Assembly: GCA_020853025.1 (NCBI GenBank)
Contig: JADYZP010000054.1
Coordinates: 1-64,000 of the forward strand
DNA: 64,000 nucleotides
Direction of reading: 5' to 3'
From: Burkholderiales bacterium
GTDB taxonomy: Bacteria > Pseudomonadota > Gammaproteobacteria > Burkholderiales > Casimicrobiaceae
Positions within the stretch are counted from its first letter, which is position 1, and the number at the start of each line of letters is the position of its first letter. A model generated the notes under the pieces. That model ran no database searches. It had not been told where the DNA came from and saw nothing but the letters and a program-made list of their open reading frames with translations. Below, in pieces: positions 48,401 to 55,000 of this stretch. The position numbers were made by a program, and so were the translations under genes.

Positions 48401-48962
48401 TCACCGCATAGTTATAGCTGGCGCCCGCCGGGAGGGGATCGGGCGAATCGACGACGTTCAGCGTCATGTCCGACGCGTTCTGCGCCGTCGTGTTCTCGGC
48501 AACGTTCAGGTTATTGCCGGGGTTGGGGTCGGTCGTCGAAGACGTCGCCGACGCGGTATTGGTCCAGACTCCGGCAGTAGGCAGGATCACCTGCAGGTCG
48601 ATGGTGGCGTTGGCGAGGAACGCGAGGTCGCCGAGCGTGCAATTCAGCACGCCGGCGACCGGCGCCGCGCAGGAGCCCTGCGTGGTGGTCGCGCCGACGA
48701 AGATCGAACCCGGCGGCAGCGTGTCCGAAAAATTGACACCGATCGAAGCGTTGGGGCCGTTGTTATCGATGCGGATCGTGTAGGTGAAGATGCCGCCGGC
48801 AGGACCGGGGTCGGGACTGTCGGCCTGGTTGACGACCAGGTCGGCCGATTGCGCGAAGGCCGGTGCGGCGGCCAGCGAGAGGGCGGCGAAGACTCCGAAG
48901 GCGGCGATGCGGGCAATACGCGACACCAGCGCGCCCAGGCGCGCAAAATTCGACTCGATCAT
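42420..48962 (-). CDS. Giant DUF11-repeat surface protein with IPTL/PEP-CTERM-like anchor
   Basis: A 2180-residue exported protein. Signal peptide ends LAAAPAFAQS; then 16 DUF11-type beta-sandwich repeats of about 115-135 residues, each starting with a motif such as SADLVVNQADSPDP or VSLAVVKTDGSATYTPGGT and including an LPAGV segment. The C-terminus (IPVDSPFALLLLMALLATLG, then RLRVRR) matches the IPTL/PEP-CTERM-like sorting pattern: hydrophobic helix plus basic tail. It is likely displayed on the cell surface or released after sorting, with an adhesin or matrix role as an inference. Overlapping antisense frames are shadows. Confidence 0.9.
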   Translation of the reverse strand: MIESNFARLGALVSRIARIAAFGVFAALSLAAAPAFAQSADLVVNQADSPDPGPAGGIFTYTIRIDNNGPNASIGVNFSDTLPPGSIFVGATTTQGSCAAPVAGVLNCTLGDLAFLANATIDLQVILPTAGVWTNTASATSSTTDPNPGNNLNVAENTTAQNASDMTLNVVDSPDPLPAGASYNYAVTTINNGPAAAASQTVAFNVPTGACITATPTGGGTWACVPAITTPPLCSGTITCTRNTALPSGASAPVLTFPAVANVGGSIAAAFQVSSPLPDGNPANNTVTASTDVTGGSSDVSIIKTRSPAVVGVGANVVFTLTPRFNGGEPPGSSGSGLITVTDTLDAALTYVSHNAGAGWTCNFAAPTLTCTRPGPFTPNFTDMPAISITATVNAIGTISNTGSIAIPESDPIPANNSSTVTVTGSNSADMSIAKTAVNFPVVPGYDFNYTLTPRNNGPVALAVGQLVTVTDTIPAGITIRSAPTSSGNFWSCSVPGAPPYPINGPVTVTCTRTLTAAVNASTNLAAITIPVETNVAGSIQNVACVALSGAGPSDGNAVNNCNNPTTVISTDPSSSADLRVVSKTASPNPVVAGQDLTYTIIVDNAGPSVATNVTVTDSLLSLVNIGGFQSATTTKGTCTPNSATNGTSQNLNCALGTLAVGESATIVVVIRPQIASTGTRNNTATINSANIGDPNRANNSGSVAGGSTVNAIADLTVVKAATPSPVQAGTPLTYSLTVSNAGPSTAAGVTATDTLPINAAFIDLINVSSGGSCPTVPAVGAVGGTLQCTWPSIPSTEQRTAQFRVRPLTGASSVQNDVVVATTTPETSTGNNSATVTTPVNNAAIDLIINKVDSVDPVALGQMTKYTITVTNGGPSYATNVVMVDNFPNGSPTATFSYQGGLTVNPPGIGTCVEPPIGTTSGTLTCTFPGVANAQSAIVTYAMRAESISGGVSGTTFNTASVSGNEPETLSANNTTTHSTTSRQGTDLALTKSAPATAIPGAALAWTLTVTNNGPNPSTGALVTDTLPAGVSFASASPGCNFAAGKVTCTLGTLAPLASTVITINVTISDPYTGASPLVNSATVTAVNEVDTVSTNNTGSASTTVAAQADLGVAKVVNNATPAIGSSVTFTVTVTNNGPSSAANVQVTDVLPAGYVFVSAAPSIGSYDSGTGVWSGIGTLASGGSATMTITATVQPTGPYLNTATGTTSTADTNPNNNSAGAGISPVAVASLVLTKSDNSATYTPGGTGTYVVVVTNDGLSAAAAVTVSDTLPAGVTLDGTVTCVTAGSANCGSVTGVAGAGSFGATGASIAAGTGNSLTFTVPVAYASNMTADPLTNTATATDPASPPANGSDSSTRAPRLTLAVVKTDGSATYTPGGTATYQVTVTNNGPSDAANVTVTDTLPAGLTLTANVGCVANGVATCGTVTGSTGQTAFGATGAMLGAGATDSLVFTVPVAFAANMTTDPLVNTSTATDLPTGSSATGTDSNTLASQVSLAVVKTDGSATYTPGGTGTYVVTISNGGLSSANSVTVADALPPGVTLTAQATCVANGTSVCGVVTGAAGATSFGATGAVIVPGAGNTLVFTAPVAFAADMSTTPLVNTATATDGPSGATGSGSDSNARTADVTLVVVKTDHSATYTPGGTATYVVTVTNTGSSDALDVVVNDSLPPGVKLTAAATCVANGIATCGSVYGGAGQTTFGAVGAGIGAGAGNSLVFSAPVSFAANLVDDPLVNTAVAVDRKSGATGSGSDSNTLSSSGTTLAKSIQPSTIAPGGGATLTLTLGNPNPGPLTLTADFVDTMPSGVTTTSANSGSCDNVSVTVTQITMFAGATVPPGGCTIIVGITSSTPGTVTNTTGSLQTSGGSAPPASAPITVTTTPPATTADLAITKTNNVTQVVPGTVVTYTIVATNVGPAAVTGATVTDPAPAVLTGVTWTCVASAGSSCPASGNGGINAQIDLAVGGSVTFTLQGTLPASATGTLVNTASVAAPPGVTDPVPGNNTVTDSDPIVGPSPPGEVDLAIDKVNLGAFIPGQTGAQYQITVSNVGSVTSSGTVTVTDVLPAGLTATAMSGAGWACVQPAGPCTRSDPLAPGASYPVITLTVDVSANPPSPLINVVTVEGGGDRNGANNTAKNVISFAPIGPGAEPIPVDSPFALLLLMALLATLGAGRLRVRRSD
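43690..45275. repeat. Four near-identical DUF11 repeat units of about 399 bp
   Basis: Within the giant surface gene, the word gccgccyggcgtrtacgt recurs at 44025, 44424, 44823 and 45219, giving exact spacings of 399, 399 and 396 bp. These four units (repeats 10-13, SATYTPGGT class) are clearly more alike than the other 12 repeats, indicating recent tandem duplication of a 132-133-residue unit. Confidence 0.9.
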
Positions 48963-49457
48963 CGGGGTGAAAACTTTCTATTTTTTGTTTACGACGAGGC
49001 GATGGCTGATGCCGTCACCTGGAGCTTGCGACGTGCCCCTCGTCGTTGGCAAAAAGCGACGCCCCGCGGCACTACAACGCGCCACGGAATCGATTCCTTG
49101 CCGGACACGGACCGTTCACACTTTACACGAATGCGTAGTGCAATTGCCGTGCCCAGGGCTTCGCGCGACGCCGTGCAGACGACGCTTATCGGATCATCTG
49201 CGGGCTGTCGCACACGCTGCCAATGCGCGGAAGCGCATGGCTTTGAGACAAGGAACAAGTTGTACTAAGCAAGGTTATACGCATGCGGTTGCGGACCGCT
49301 GTCGAAGGCGCTCCGGCGGCGTGAATAATTTGGCGAAAATATTTGGGGTCTTCACGGAATCGAGCGGGTGAATTGAAGGGGTAAGCGTAGCTGGAAGCCG
49401 CATTGACATTGGCGTTCAGGCATTTCGTAAGGGTTGCAGATTTGGCATCATGTTTAG
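48963..49457. other. Gene-free intergenic region, no recognised feature
   Basis: About 495 bp between the divergent DUF11 gene and the transposase remnant. It is AT-richer than the surroundings near 49250-49350 (aataatttggcgaaaatat). It should hold the DUF11 gene promoter, but no convincing -35/-10 pair was found on either strand, and no short gene with a good ribosome site was seen. Confidence 0.5.
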
Positions 49458-49782
49458 ATGACCATTTCAGCGAAGCGACGGCGGCGACTTTGGGACGAGT
49501 ACGCGTTCCCTGGGTTTCGTCCGCTCCCCACGGTGCGCGGCTTATTCGGTGATCCGAAGGCGCGCGTCATCACCCTCAATCGACGCTCAAGAAAACGCCG
49601 TGCGAATGCTGTGGTCGAGCGCACATGGGCTGGTACGACCGGCGCACACGGCGCATTCGCGATCTTGCGTGCGGCGAGTGCTGTGCAAGGGCTGCGGCCA
49701 CGGTCGGCCCGGCGACGTGGTGCCTCTGACCGCGCGGCACGAGCGTGCCGGCACCGTGCGCGTCGACGTGACGCTGTCGTGA
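49458..49782 (+). pseudogene. Frameshifted remnant of an ISL3-type transposase
   Basis: Three reading frames carry consecutive pieces of one protein: frame 49458 has WDEYAFPGFRPLPTVRGLFG then DPKARVITLNRRSRK; frame 49625 has MGWYDRRTRRIRDLACGE; frame 49675 has RVLCKGCGHGRPGD with a Cys-x-x-Cys finger. WYDRR-x-RR-x-RDL followed by a CxxC finger is typical of the N-terminal part of ISL3-family transposases. The catalytic DDE part is missing. The ORF 49458-49904 is therefore a composite, not a real gene. No terminal inverted repeats were identified. Confidence 0.6.
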
Positions 49783-49900
49783 CCGCGTGGATGCGGGGTG
49801 CCGGCCCGCAGCGGCGTCGCATCGGCAGCATCGCGCCTGGAACGACGCCTGATAGGGCGCCCGATTCTTCGGCCAATCGACGCCTGACGGCGGTCGCCCA

Positions 49901-51103
49901 ATGACCGCGGGTCCGCGCCGCGCCGTAATCCCTCGCGGCGTATGGGTGCTGGGCTTCGTCAGCCTGTGCATGGATCTGTCGTCGGAGCTCGTGCACGCGC
50001 TGCTGCCGCTGTACATGGTGGCCGTGATGGGCGCGAGCGTGCTCGTCGTCGGCACGATCGAAGGCATCGCCGAATCGACGGCGCTGATCGTCAAGCTGTT
50101 CTCGGGGGTGGCGTCCGACTGGACGCGCAGGCGCAAGCCGCTGGTGCTGCTGGGCTACGGGTTGGGAGCGTTGTCCAAGTTCGTGTTTCCACTGGCGCCC
50201 ACGCTCGGCTGGATCGTCGCGGCACGCTTCACCGATCGCGTCGGCAAGGGGGTCCGCGGCGCGCCGCGCGACGCGCTGATTGCCGATATTTCGCCGCCCG
50301 AGGTGCGCGGGCGCAGTTTCGGGCTGCGGCAGGCGCTCGACACGGTGGGTGGCATCGGCGGCCCGGTGCTCGCGCTGGGCGCGATGGCGTATTTCGCGGG
50401 CAACTTCCAGGCCGCGTTCTGGGTCGCCGTGGTGCCCGCGCTGTTGTGCGTGGTGCTGATCGTCGTCGGCGTTGACGAGCCGAACCATGCGGCCGCGGAT
50501 GGGCCGGCGAAGCCGCGCTTTCGCCTTCGCGACAGCGCAAAGATGCCGGCGGCGTTCTGGTTCATCATCGCGATCGCCACCGTGCTGACGCTCGCGCGCT
50601 TTTCCGAGGCGTTTCTGGTGCTGCGCGCGCAGAACCTGGGCTTCTCCATCGCGAGCGCGCCGCTGGTGATGGTGGTGATGTCGGTGGCGTACGCGATCGC
50701 GGCCTATCCTGCGGGAGTGGCCACCGATCGCGGATGCGGTCCGCGCCTGCTCGTGGCCGGCGTGATCACGCTGATCGCCGCCGATCTGGTGCTGGCGCGC
50801 GCGACGGGACCCGGGTCTGTGCTCGGTGGCGCCGCGCTATGGGGACTGCACATGGGACTCACGCAGGGCCTGCTGGCGGCGCTGGTTGCAGGTGCGGCGC
50901 CTGCGGATTTGCGCGGTACGGCGTTCGGAGTCTTCAACCTCGCCTGCGGCATCGCGCTGCTGATCGCGAGCGTGCTGGCGGGCTGGCTATGGGACGCGTA
51001 CGGACCCGCGTTCACGTTCTACGTTGGCGCGGCGTTCACCGCGCTCGCGGGGATCGGCCTCGCGCTGCGCCGCCAGGACGTCGCGGCACTGCGCCGGACG
51101 TGA
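49901..51103 (+). CDS. MFS transporter
   Basis: A 400-residue major facilitator protein with about 12 membrane helices. The conserved loop between helices 2 and 3 is present (FSGVASDWTRRRKPLVLLGY at about 67-86) and GVRGAPRDALIADISPPEVR lies at about 118-137. The N-terminal SLCMDLSSELVHALLPLYMV suggests the drug/organic-anion exporter type, but substrate is unknown. It sits between two remnants (transposase, solute-binding tail), so it could be accessory DNA. A hydrophilic loop near 190-205 (DEPNHAAADGPAKPRFRLRD) joins the two halves. Confidence 0.9.
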   Translation: MTAGPRRAVIPRGVWVLGFVSLCMDLSSELVHALLPLYMVAVMGASVLVVGTIEGIAESTALIVKLFSGVASDWTRRRKPLVLLGYGLGALSKFVFPLAPTLGWIVAARFTDRVGKGVRGAPRDALIADISPPEVRGRSFGLRQALDTVGGIGGPVLALGAMAYFAGNFQAAFWVAVVPALLCVVLIVVGVDEPNHAAADGPAKPRFRLRDSAKMPAAFWFIIAIATVLTLARFSEAFLVLRAQNLGFSIASAPLVMVVMSVAYAIAAYPAGVATDRGCGPRLLVAGVITLIAADLVLARATGPGSVLGGAALWGLHMGLTQGLLAALVAGAAPADLRGTAFGVFNLACGIALLIASVLAGWLWDAYGPAFTFYVGAAFTALAGIGLALRRQDVAALRRT

Positions 51104-51126
51104 TGAGGGACGCTGGCCGAATCCGA

Positions 51127-51264
51127 CTACTCGGGGATCGAGCCGAAGACGTAGATCGCCTCGGTGAGCGTCGTCGGTTCGCCGAGGGAACCGAACCACC
51201 GATTGTAGATGTCGTTGATTTCATCACCGCTGTAGATCTGCGCCAGTGCGAAGATGCGATACAT
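51127..51264 (-). pseudogene. C-terminal tail of an amino-acid-type solute-binding protein
   Basis: Forty-five residues starting MYRIFALAQIYSGDEINDIY and continuing NRWFGSLGEPTTLTEAIYVF to SIPE. The pattern (I)xSGEIxxIYxRWF followed by a LxEAxYxxxSIPE end is typical of the last helix of periplasmic amino-acid-binding proteins. The rest of the gene is missing; a weak ribosome site (AAGGA) precedes the ATG at 51264, so it could be translated, but it would be non-functional. Family call is by pattern and moderate. Confidence 0.45.
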
Positions 51265-51389
51265 CAGGAGTTCCTTCGATGGGGTGTTGTCGCAGCGGCG
51301 ACACCCTACCGGCTTTGGCGCGGCGCGGCATCGACGTGGTCGTCCGTCAAGCATCCTCGATATCGTGTGACAAGCCACATCGGAGCCGG

Positions 51390-51405
51390 GCGGATTCGAA
51401 TCCGC
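51390..51405. promoter_or_regulatory. Perfect 16-bp palindrome upstream of the channel gene
   Basis: GCGGATTCGAATCCGC is its own complement and ends 12 nt before the ATG at 51418. It is nested in a wider inverted repeat (tcaagcat at 51347, atgcttga at 51407). It could be an operator or an mRNA hairpin. It is not a tRNA arm: the loop would be six bases and no D or anticodon arms are found. Confidence 0.5.
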
Positions 51406-51417
51406 TATGCTTGAACC

Positions 51418-54400
51418 ATGAACCTGGTCCGATGGTCGATGGGTCTATGGCGCGGGTCGGTCCGCGGGCCGAGTGTGCTCGGCCGCTCCGTGGCGAGTGC
51501 TTTGCCGGCGTACGCGCCGCCGCCGCGTCGCCGGGCCCGGATCGTTGCCGCCAGGCTGGCACTCGCCGTCGTCGCGCTCGCCCTGGAGTCATCGGCATTT
51601 GCGCAGGCGGCGCCTGCCGACTCGCTGACGATCGAAACGCTCAAGCGCCGGCTCGAATCCGTCGATCGACGCGTTGGTCTGGACGCGTCTGCCCAGGCAA
51701 CGGTAACCGACAACTACAAGGCCGCGATCGCGCAGATGCAGATTGCCGCGACGCTGCGTGGAGAGACCGCCGACCTCAAGCGGCGACTGGAGGAAGCGCC
51801 CGTCGAAATAACGCAGCTGGAGTCGCGGCTGCGATCGCTGGAAAATACAACATCGACGACGCTCCCCTTGCCTGGTGCGAAGCTTCCGTTGGTCGCGATC
51901 GAGCAGATGGAAGCGAAGGCGCGCGCGGATGCCCGGCAGGCGGTCGCGCAGCAGGACGCTCTCGAGCGCGCATTCCAGGATGCCGTGGTCCGACCGCTCG
52001 AATTGCGCCGCCTGCAGGCCCCGCTGCGGCGCGAACTGGCCCAGGCGCCGGTCCTCCACGACGCGCAGGCGAACCTGGACGCCGGGGCCGCCGCAGTCGC
52101 GGAGTCGGAGCAAATCCTGGCTCAGGCGCGCGCCGCGACGTGGCAGGCGCGGCTCGACCGGTCCGAGCAGGAACTCGCCTACCAGCCGGCGTTGTTGAGA
52201 ATTCTGCAGCTGCGCCGCGATATCGCGCGCGCCGAGGCGCGCACGCGACGTGCCGAGGTCGTGGCCCTCGAGTCGGCGGTGCAGCAGCGCCTCTACGAGG
52301 AGATCAAGCGCGAACGCGACGACGCGGCCCGGGTACGCGAGGCAGGCGTCGAGAGATCCGACCCGGTGGCCGCCATCGCCGCCCAGAACGGCGAATTGCG
52401 TGCCCGGCTGGCGGAGGTGAGGCTTTCGCTCAATCGGACGGACGCGATGCTGTCCGCCCGGCGGCAATCCGCCGCCCGGGTCGATCTGATCCAGCGCGAG
52501 GTTTCCGCCAAGCGCGCCGACGAGTCACCCGGCGCCGACTTTTCCGAAAAATTGATTGCCGATATGCGGTCGTTGCCGCGCGCGGACGAGTTTGCCGAGC
52601 AGCGGACCAAGCGCGTCGAGGAACAGTCGCGGGAAGCCGCTGCGCTCTCGAAGGTACAGCGCGAGCTGGCGCAGCTCGAGGACCTGGACGCTGCAGTTTC
52701 GCGCGTCATGGGCGCGTCGTCATCGGCGAACCATCCGCCGGAATCGCGAGCTGCGCTCGAGCGCGACCTAAGGCGGGAACTGGAGGCCCAGCGCGGCCTG
52801 CTCGAACGCCTCGACACCCAGCTGACGACACTGGGCGGCACGCTGCAGGCGATCGATGACTTCGAGACCGACCTGCTCGCGCGCGCGCGCGCGGCGCGAC
52901 TCGAGATCGTGCGTCTGCTCTACTGGGTTTCCATCTCGCCCATTTCGGTCCAGACCTTCGCCGACCTGCCGCACGCGATCGCGTGGCTGGCGGACCCTGC
53001 GCAATGGCGCATCGTCGCCAGGTCGTTGACGACGAAGAACGGGCGACGCCAGGTGCCGGCCATCGCCGTTGCGCTCGTCGTTGCCGGCCTGCTGGTCTTT
53101 CGCGGCCGGCTGCGGCGGCGACTCGTGGCGCTCTCCCCGCGGGCGATCGGGTTTTCCCGTTTTCGCGCCGGGCATACGCTCGCAGCGCTCGGCGTGAGCT
53201 TTCTTCTCGCGTTGCCGTTCCCGCTGCTGCTGTTCGGCGCGGGACGATGGATTCTCGGTGCGCCCGGCATCACGCTGCTCGGCGAGAGCCTTTCGGCTGC
53301 GCTGAGTTTTTGCGGCATGAACCTGCTGGCCGCACTCGGTTTCATGTGGCTGCTGGTCCGCGGCGGGGTCGCCATCGATCACTTCAACTGGAACGCCGAA
53401 GCGGCGCGGGTGGCCCGCCGCGGCACGCGGTGGCTGCTGGTCCTGTATATCCCGCTCGCTTTCATCGCCGTCCTGGCCAGCGCGTACGTGCCCGAAAACG
53501 TGCGGCAAAGCGTCGGGCGCCTGAGCTTCATCGCCGCGATGATCGTATTTTCGCTGTTCTGGACGCGAGCGTTCCGTCCGCACCTGTCGTTCGTCCGCCG
53601 GACATCGCAGCCGGGGCCGCAGGATTTCGCGCGCTCACTGCTGCGCAGGGCAGTGCGCTTGTTCCCGCTGGCTGCCGCCGCGCTGGCGGCGGCCGGCTAC
53701 TACTTCGCCGCCGCCAGCCTCTACCAGCTGGTGCTGGCGTCGATACTGCTCTACTTCGGCGCCACGGTCGTCTACGCGCTGCTCATCCTTTGGCTCGCGT
53801 TGCAACGTGCGCGGCTCGCCGAGGTCGAGGCGCGGACCGAAACCCTCGCCGAGCGCAAGGACGAGACGTCGGTGGAGGGCGTGGCGCTGCGCGTCGACAC
53901 GATCGATGCGGAGGCGATCGACACGCAGACGCGCCAGCTGCTCAACATGGTGGTGGCGCTGGCACTCGGCATTGCCTTGTGGATGCTCTGGCGGGGGGCG
54001 ATTCCGGCGTTTGAAACGATCGGCAACTGGGCGCTGTGGACCTACGGCGAGACGGTCGATGGAAGAACCGTCGAGCGTAGCGTCACCGTCGGTGGGGTGC
54101 TCCTGGCCACGATCGTCGGTGTCGTCGCCTACTTTGCCACCAAGAATATCGGGGGCATGCTCGACATCATCCTGCTGCGGCGGCTGCGACTGCAGGCCGA
54201 TGCGAACTACGCGATCAAGACCGTCACCCGCTACGTCATCGCCGGCATCGGGATCGCCGTCGCGACGCAATTGATCGGCGTCAACTGGGCGAGCGCGAAA
54301 TGGCTCGTCGCCGCCCTCGGCGTCGGCCTCGGCTTCGGCCTGCAGGAGATCGTCGCCAATTTCGTCTCCGGGCTGATCGTGCTCGGTGAGCGCCCCATCC

Positions 54401-54909
54401 GGATCGGCGACATCGTCACGGTGGGCGAGGTGAGCGGCACGGTCACCCGGATCCGGGCACGCGCCACGGTCGTCACCGACTGGGACAACAAGGAAGTGAT
54501 GATCCCGAACAAGGCGTTCATCACCGAGCGGGTGACCAACTGGACGCTCTCCTCGGGCGTCACTCGCGTGCTGGTCAAGGTCGGCGTCGCCTACGGGACC
54601 GACCCGGAACGTGTGCGGAAAATCCTCATCGACCTGGTGCGCGCACAGCCGAACGTGATGGCCGAACCGTCGCCCTCCGTCTTCTTCATGGCCTTCGGCG
54701 GCAGCTCGCTCGATTTCGAGATCCGCGCGTACGTGGACGGGATCGGCAAGCGCCTGGTTTCGACGAACGATCTCAACGTCGCGATCGCGAAGGCGTTCGC
54801 CGAGAACGGAATCGAGATCCCGTTTCCGCAGCGCGATCTGCATCTGCGCTCCGCGGAGGGGCTGCGGTCGTGGCTTTCGCCGTCGGCCGGAACGCCGCCA
54901 TCCGGTTGA
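51418..54909 (+). CDS. MscK-like large mechanosensitive channel (MscS superfamily)
   Basis: An 1163-residue channel. After a signal-like stretch (LALAVVALALESSAFA) comes a long periplasmic coiled-coil domain (about 50-490), then roughly ten membrane helices (500-920) and the C-terminal MscS module: pore helix GVGLGFGLQEIVANFVSGLIV near 965-985, then EVMIPNKAFITERVTNW and the alpha-beta vestibule ending near the C-terminus. It acts as an osmotic safety valve and, in the MscK class, may respond to K+. Start is uncertain: no clear ribosome site precedes ATG 51418. Confidence 0.9.
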   Translation: MNLVRWSMGLWRGSVRGPSVLGRSVASALPAYAPPPRRRARIVAARLALAVVALALESSAFAQAAPADSLTIETLKRRLESVDRRVGLDASAQATVTDNYKAAIAQMQIAATLRGETADLKRRLEEAPVEITQLESRLRSLENTTSTTLPLPGAKLPLVAIEQMEAKARADARQAVAQQDALERAFQDAVVRPLELRRLQAPLRRELAQAPVLHDAQANLDAGAAAVAESEQILAQARAATWQARLDRSEQELAYQPALLRILQLRRDIARAEARTRRAEVVALESAVQQRLYEEIKRERDDAARVREAGVERSDPVAAIAAQNGELRARLAEVRLSLNRTDAMLSARRQSAARVDLIQREVSAKRADESPGADFSEKLIADMRSLPRADEFAEQRTKRVEEQSREAAALSKVQRELAQLEDLDAAVSRVMGASSSANHPPESRAALERDLRRELEAQRGLLERLDTQLTTLGGTLQAIDDFETDLLARARAARLEIVRLLYWVSISPISVQTFADLPHAIAWLADPAQWRIVARSLTTKNGRRQVPAIAVALVVAGLLVFRGRLRRRLVALSPRAIGFSRFRAGHTLAALGVSFLLALPFPLLLFGAGRWILGAPGITLLGESLSAALSFCGMNLLAALGFMWLLVRGGVAIDHFNWNAEAARVARRGTRWLLVLYIPLAFIAVLASAYVPENVRQSVGRLSFIAAMIVFSLFWTRAFRPHLSFVRRTSQPGPQDFARSLLRRAVRLFPLAAAALAAAGYYFAAASLYQLVLASILLYFGATVVYALLILWLALQRARLAEVEARTETLAERKDETSVEGVALRVDTIDAEAIDTQTRQLLNMVVALALGIALWMLWRGAIPAFETIGNWALWTYGETVDGRTVERSVTVGGVLLATIVGVVAYFATKNIGGMLDIILLRRLRLQADANYAIKTVTRYVIAGIGIAVATQLIGVNWASAKWLVAALGVGLGFGLQEIVANFVSGLIVLGERPIRIGDIVTVGEVSGTVTRIRARATVVTDWDNKEVMIPNKAFITERVTNWTLSSGVTRVLVKVGVAYGTDPERVRKILIDLVRAQPNVMAEPSPSVFFMAFGGSSLDFEIRAYVDGIGKRLVSTNDLNVAIAKAFAENGIEIPFPQRDLHLRSAEGLRSWLSPSAGTPPSG

Positions 54910-55000
54910 GGTTCGGCGACGGCATTTGGGTTTTTCGTTGCTCGCCACCGCGGACATCCCGGTCGGCGGGAAACGGTGTGTGTCACAACGTCAGCTTGGA

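Noticed and set aside
51347..51414. A tRNA-like arrangement (acceptor-like arms and T-arm-like GATTCGAATC)
   Set aside because: The hairpin loop is six bases, no D or anticodon arm fits in the 50 bp between arms, and no CCA follows in the correct place.
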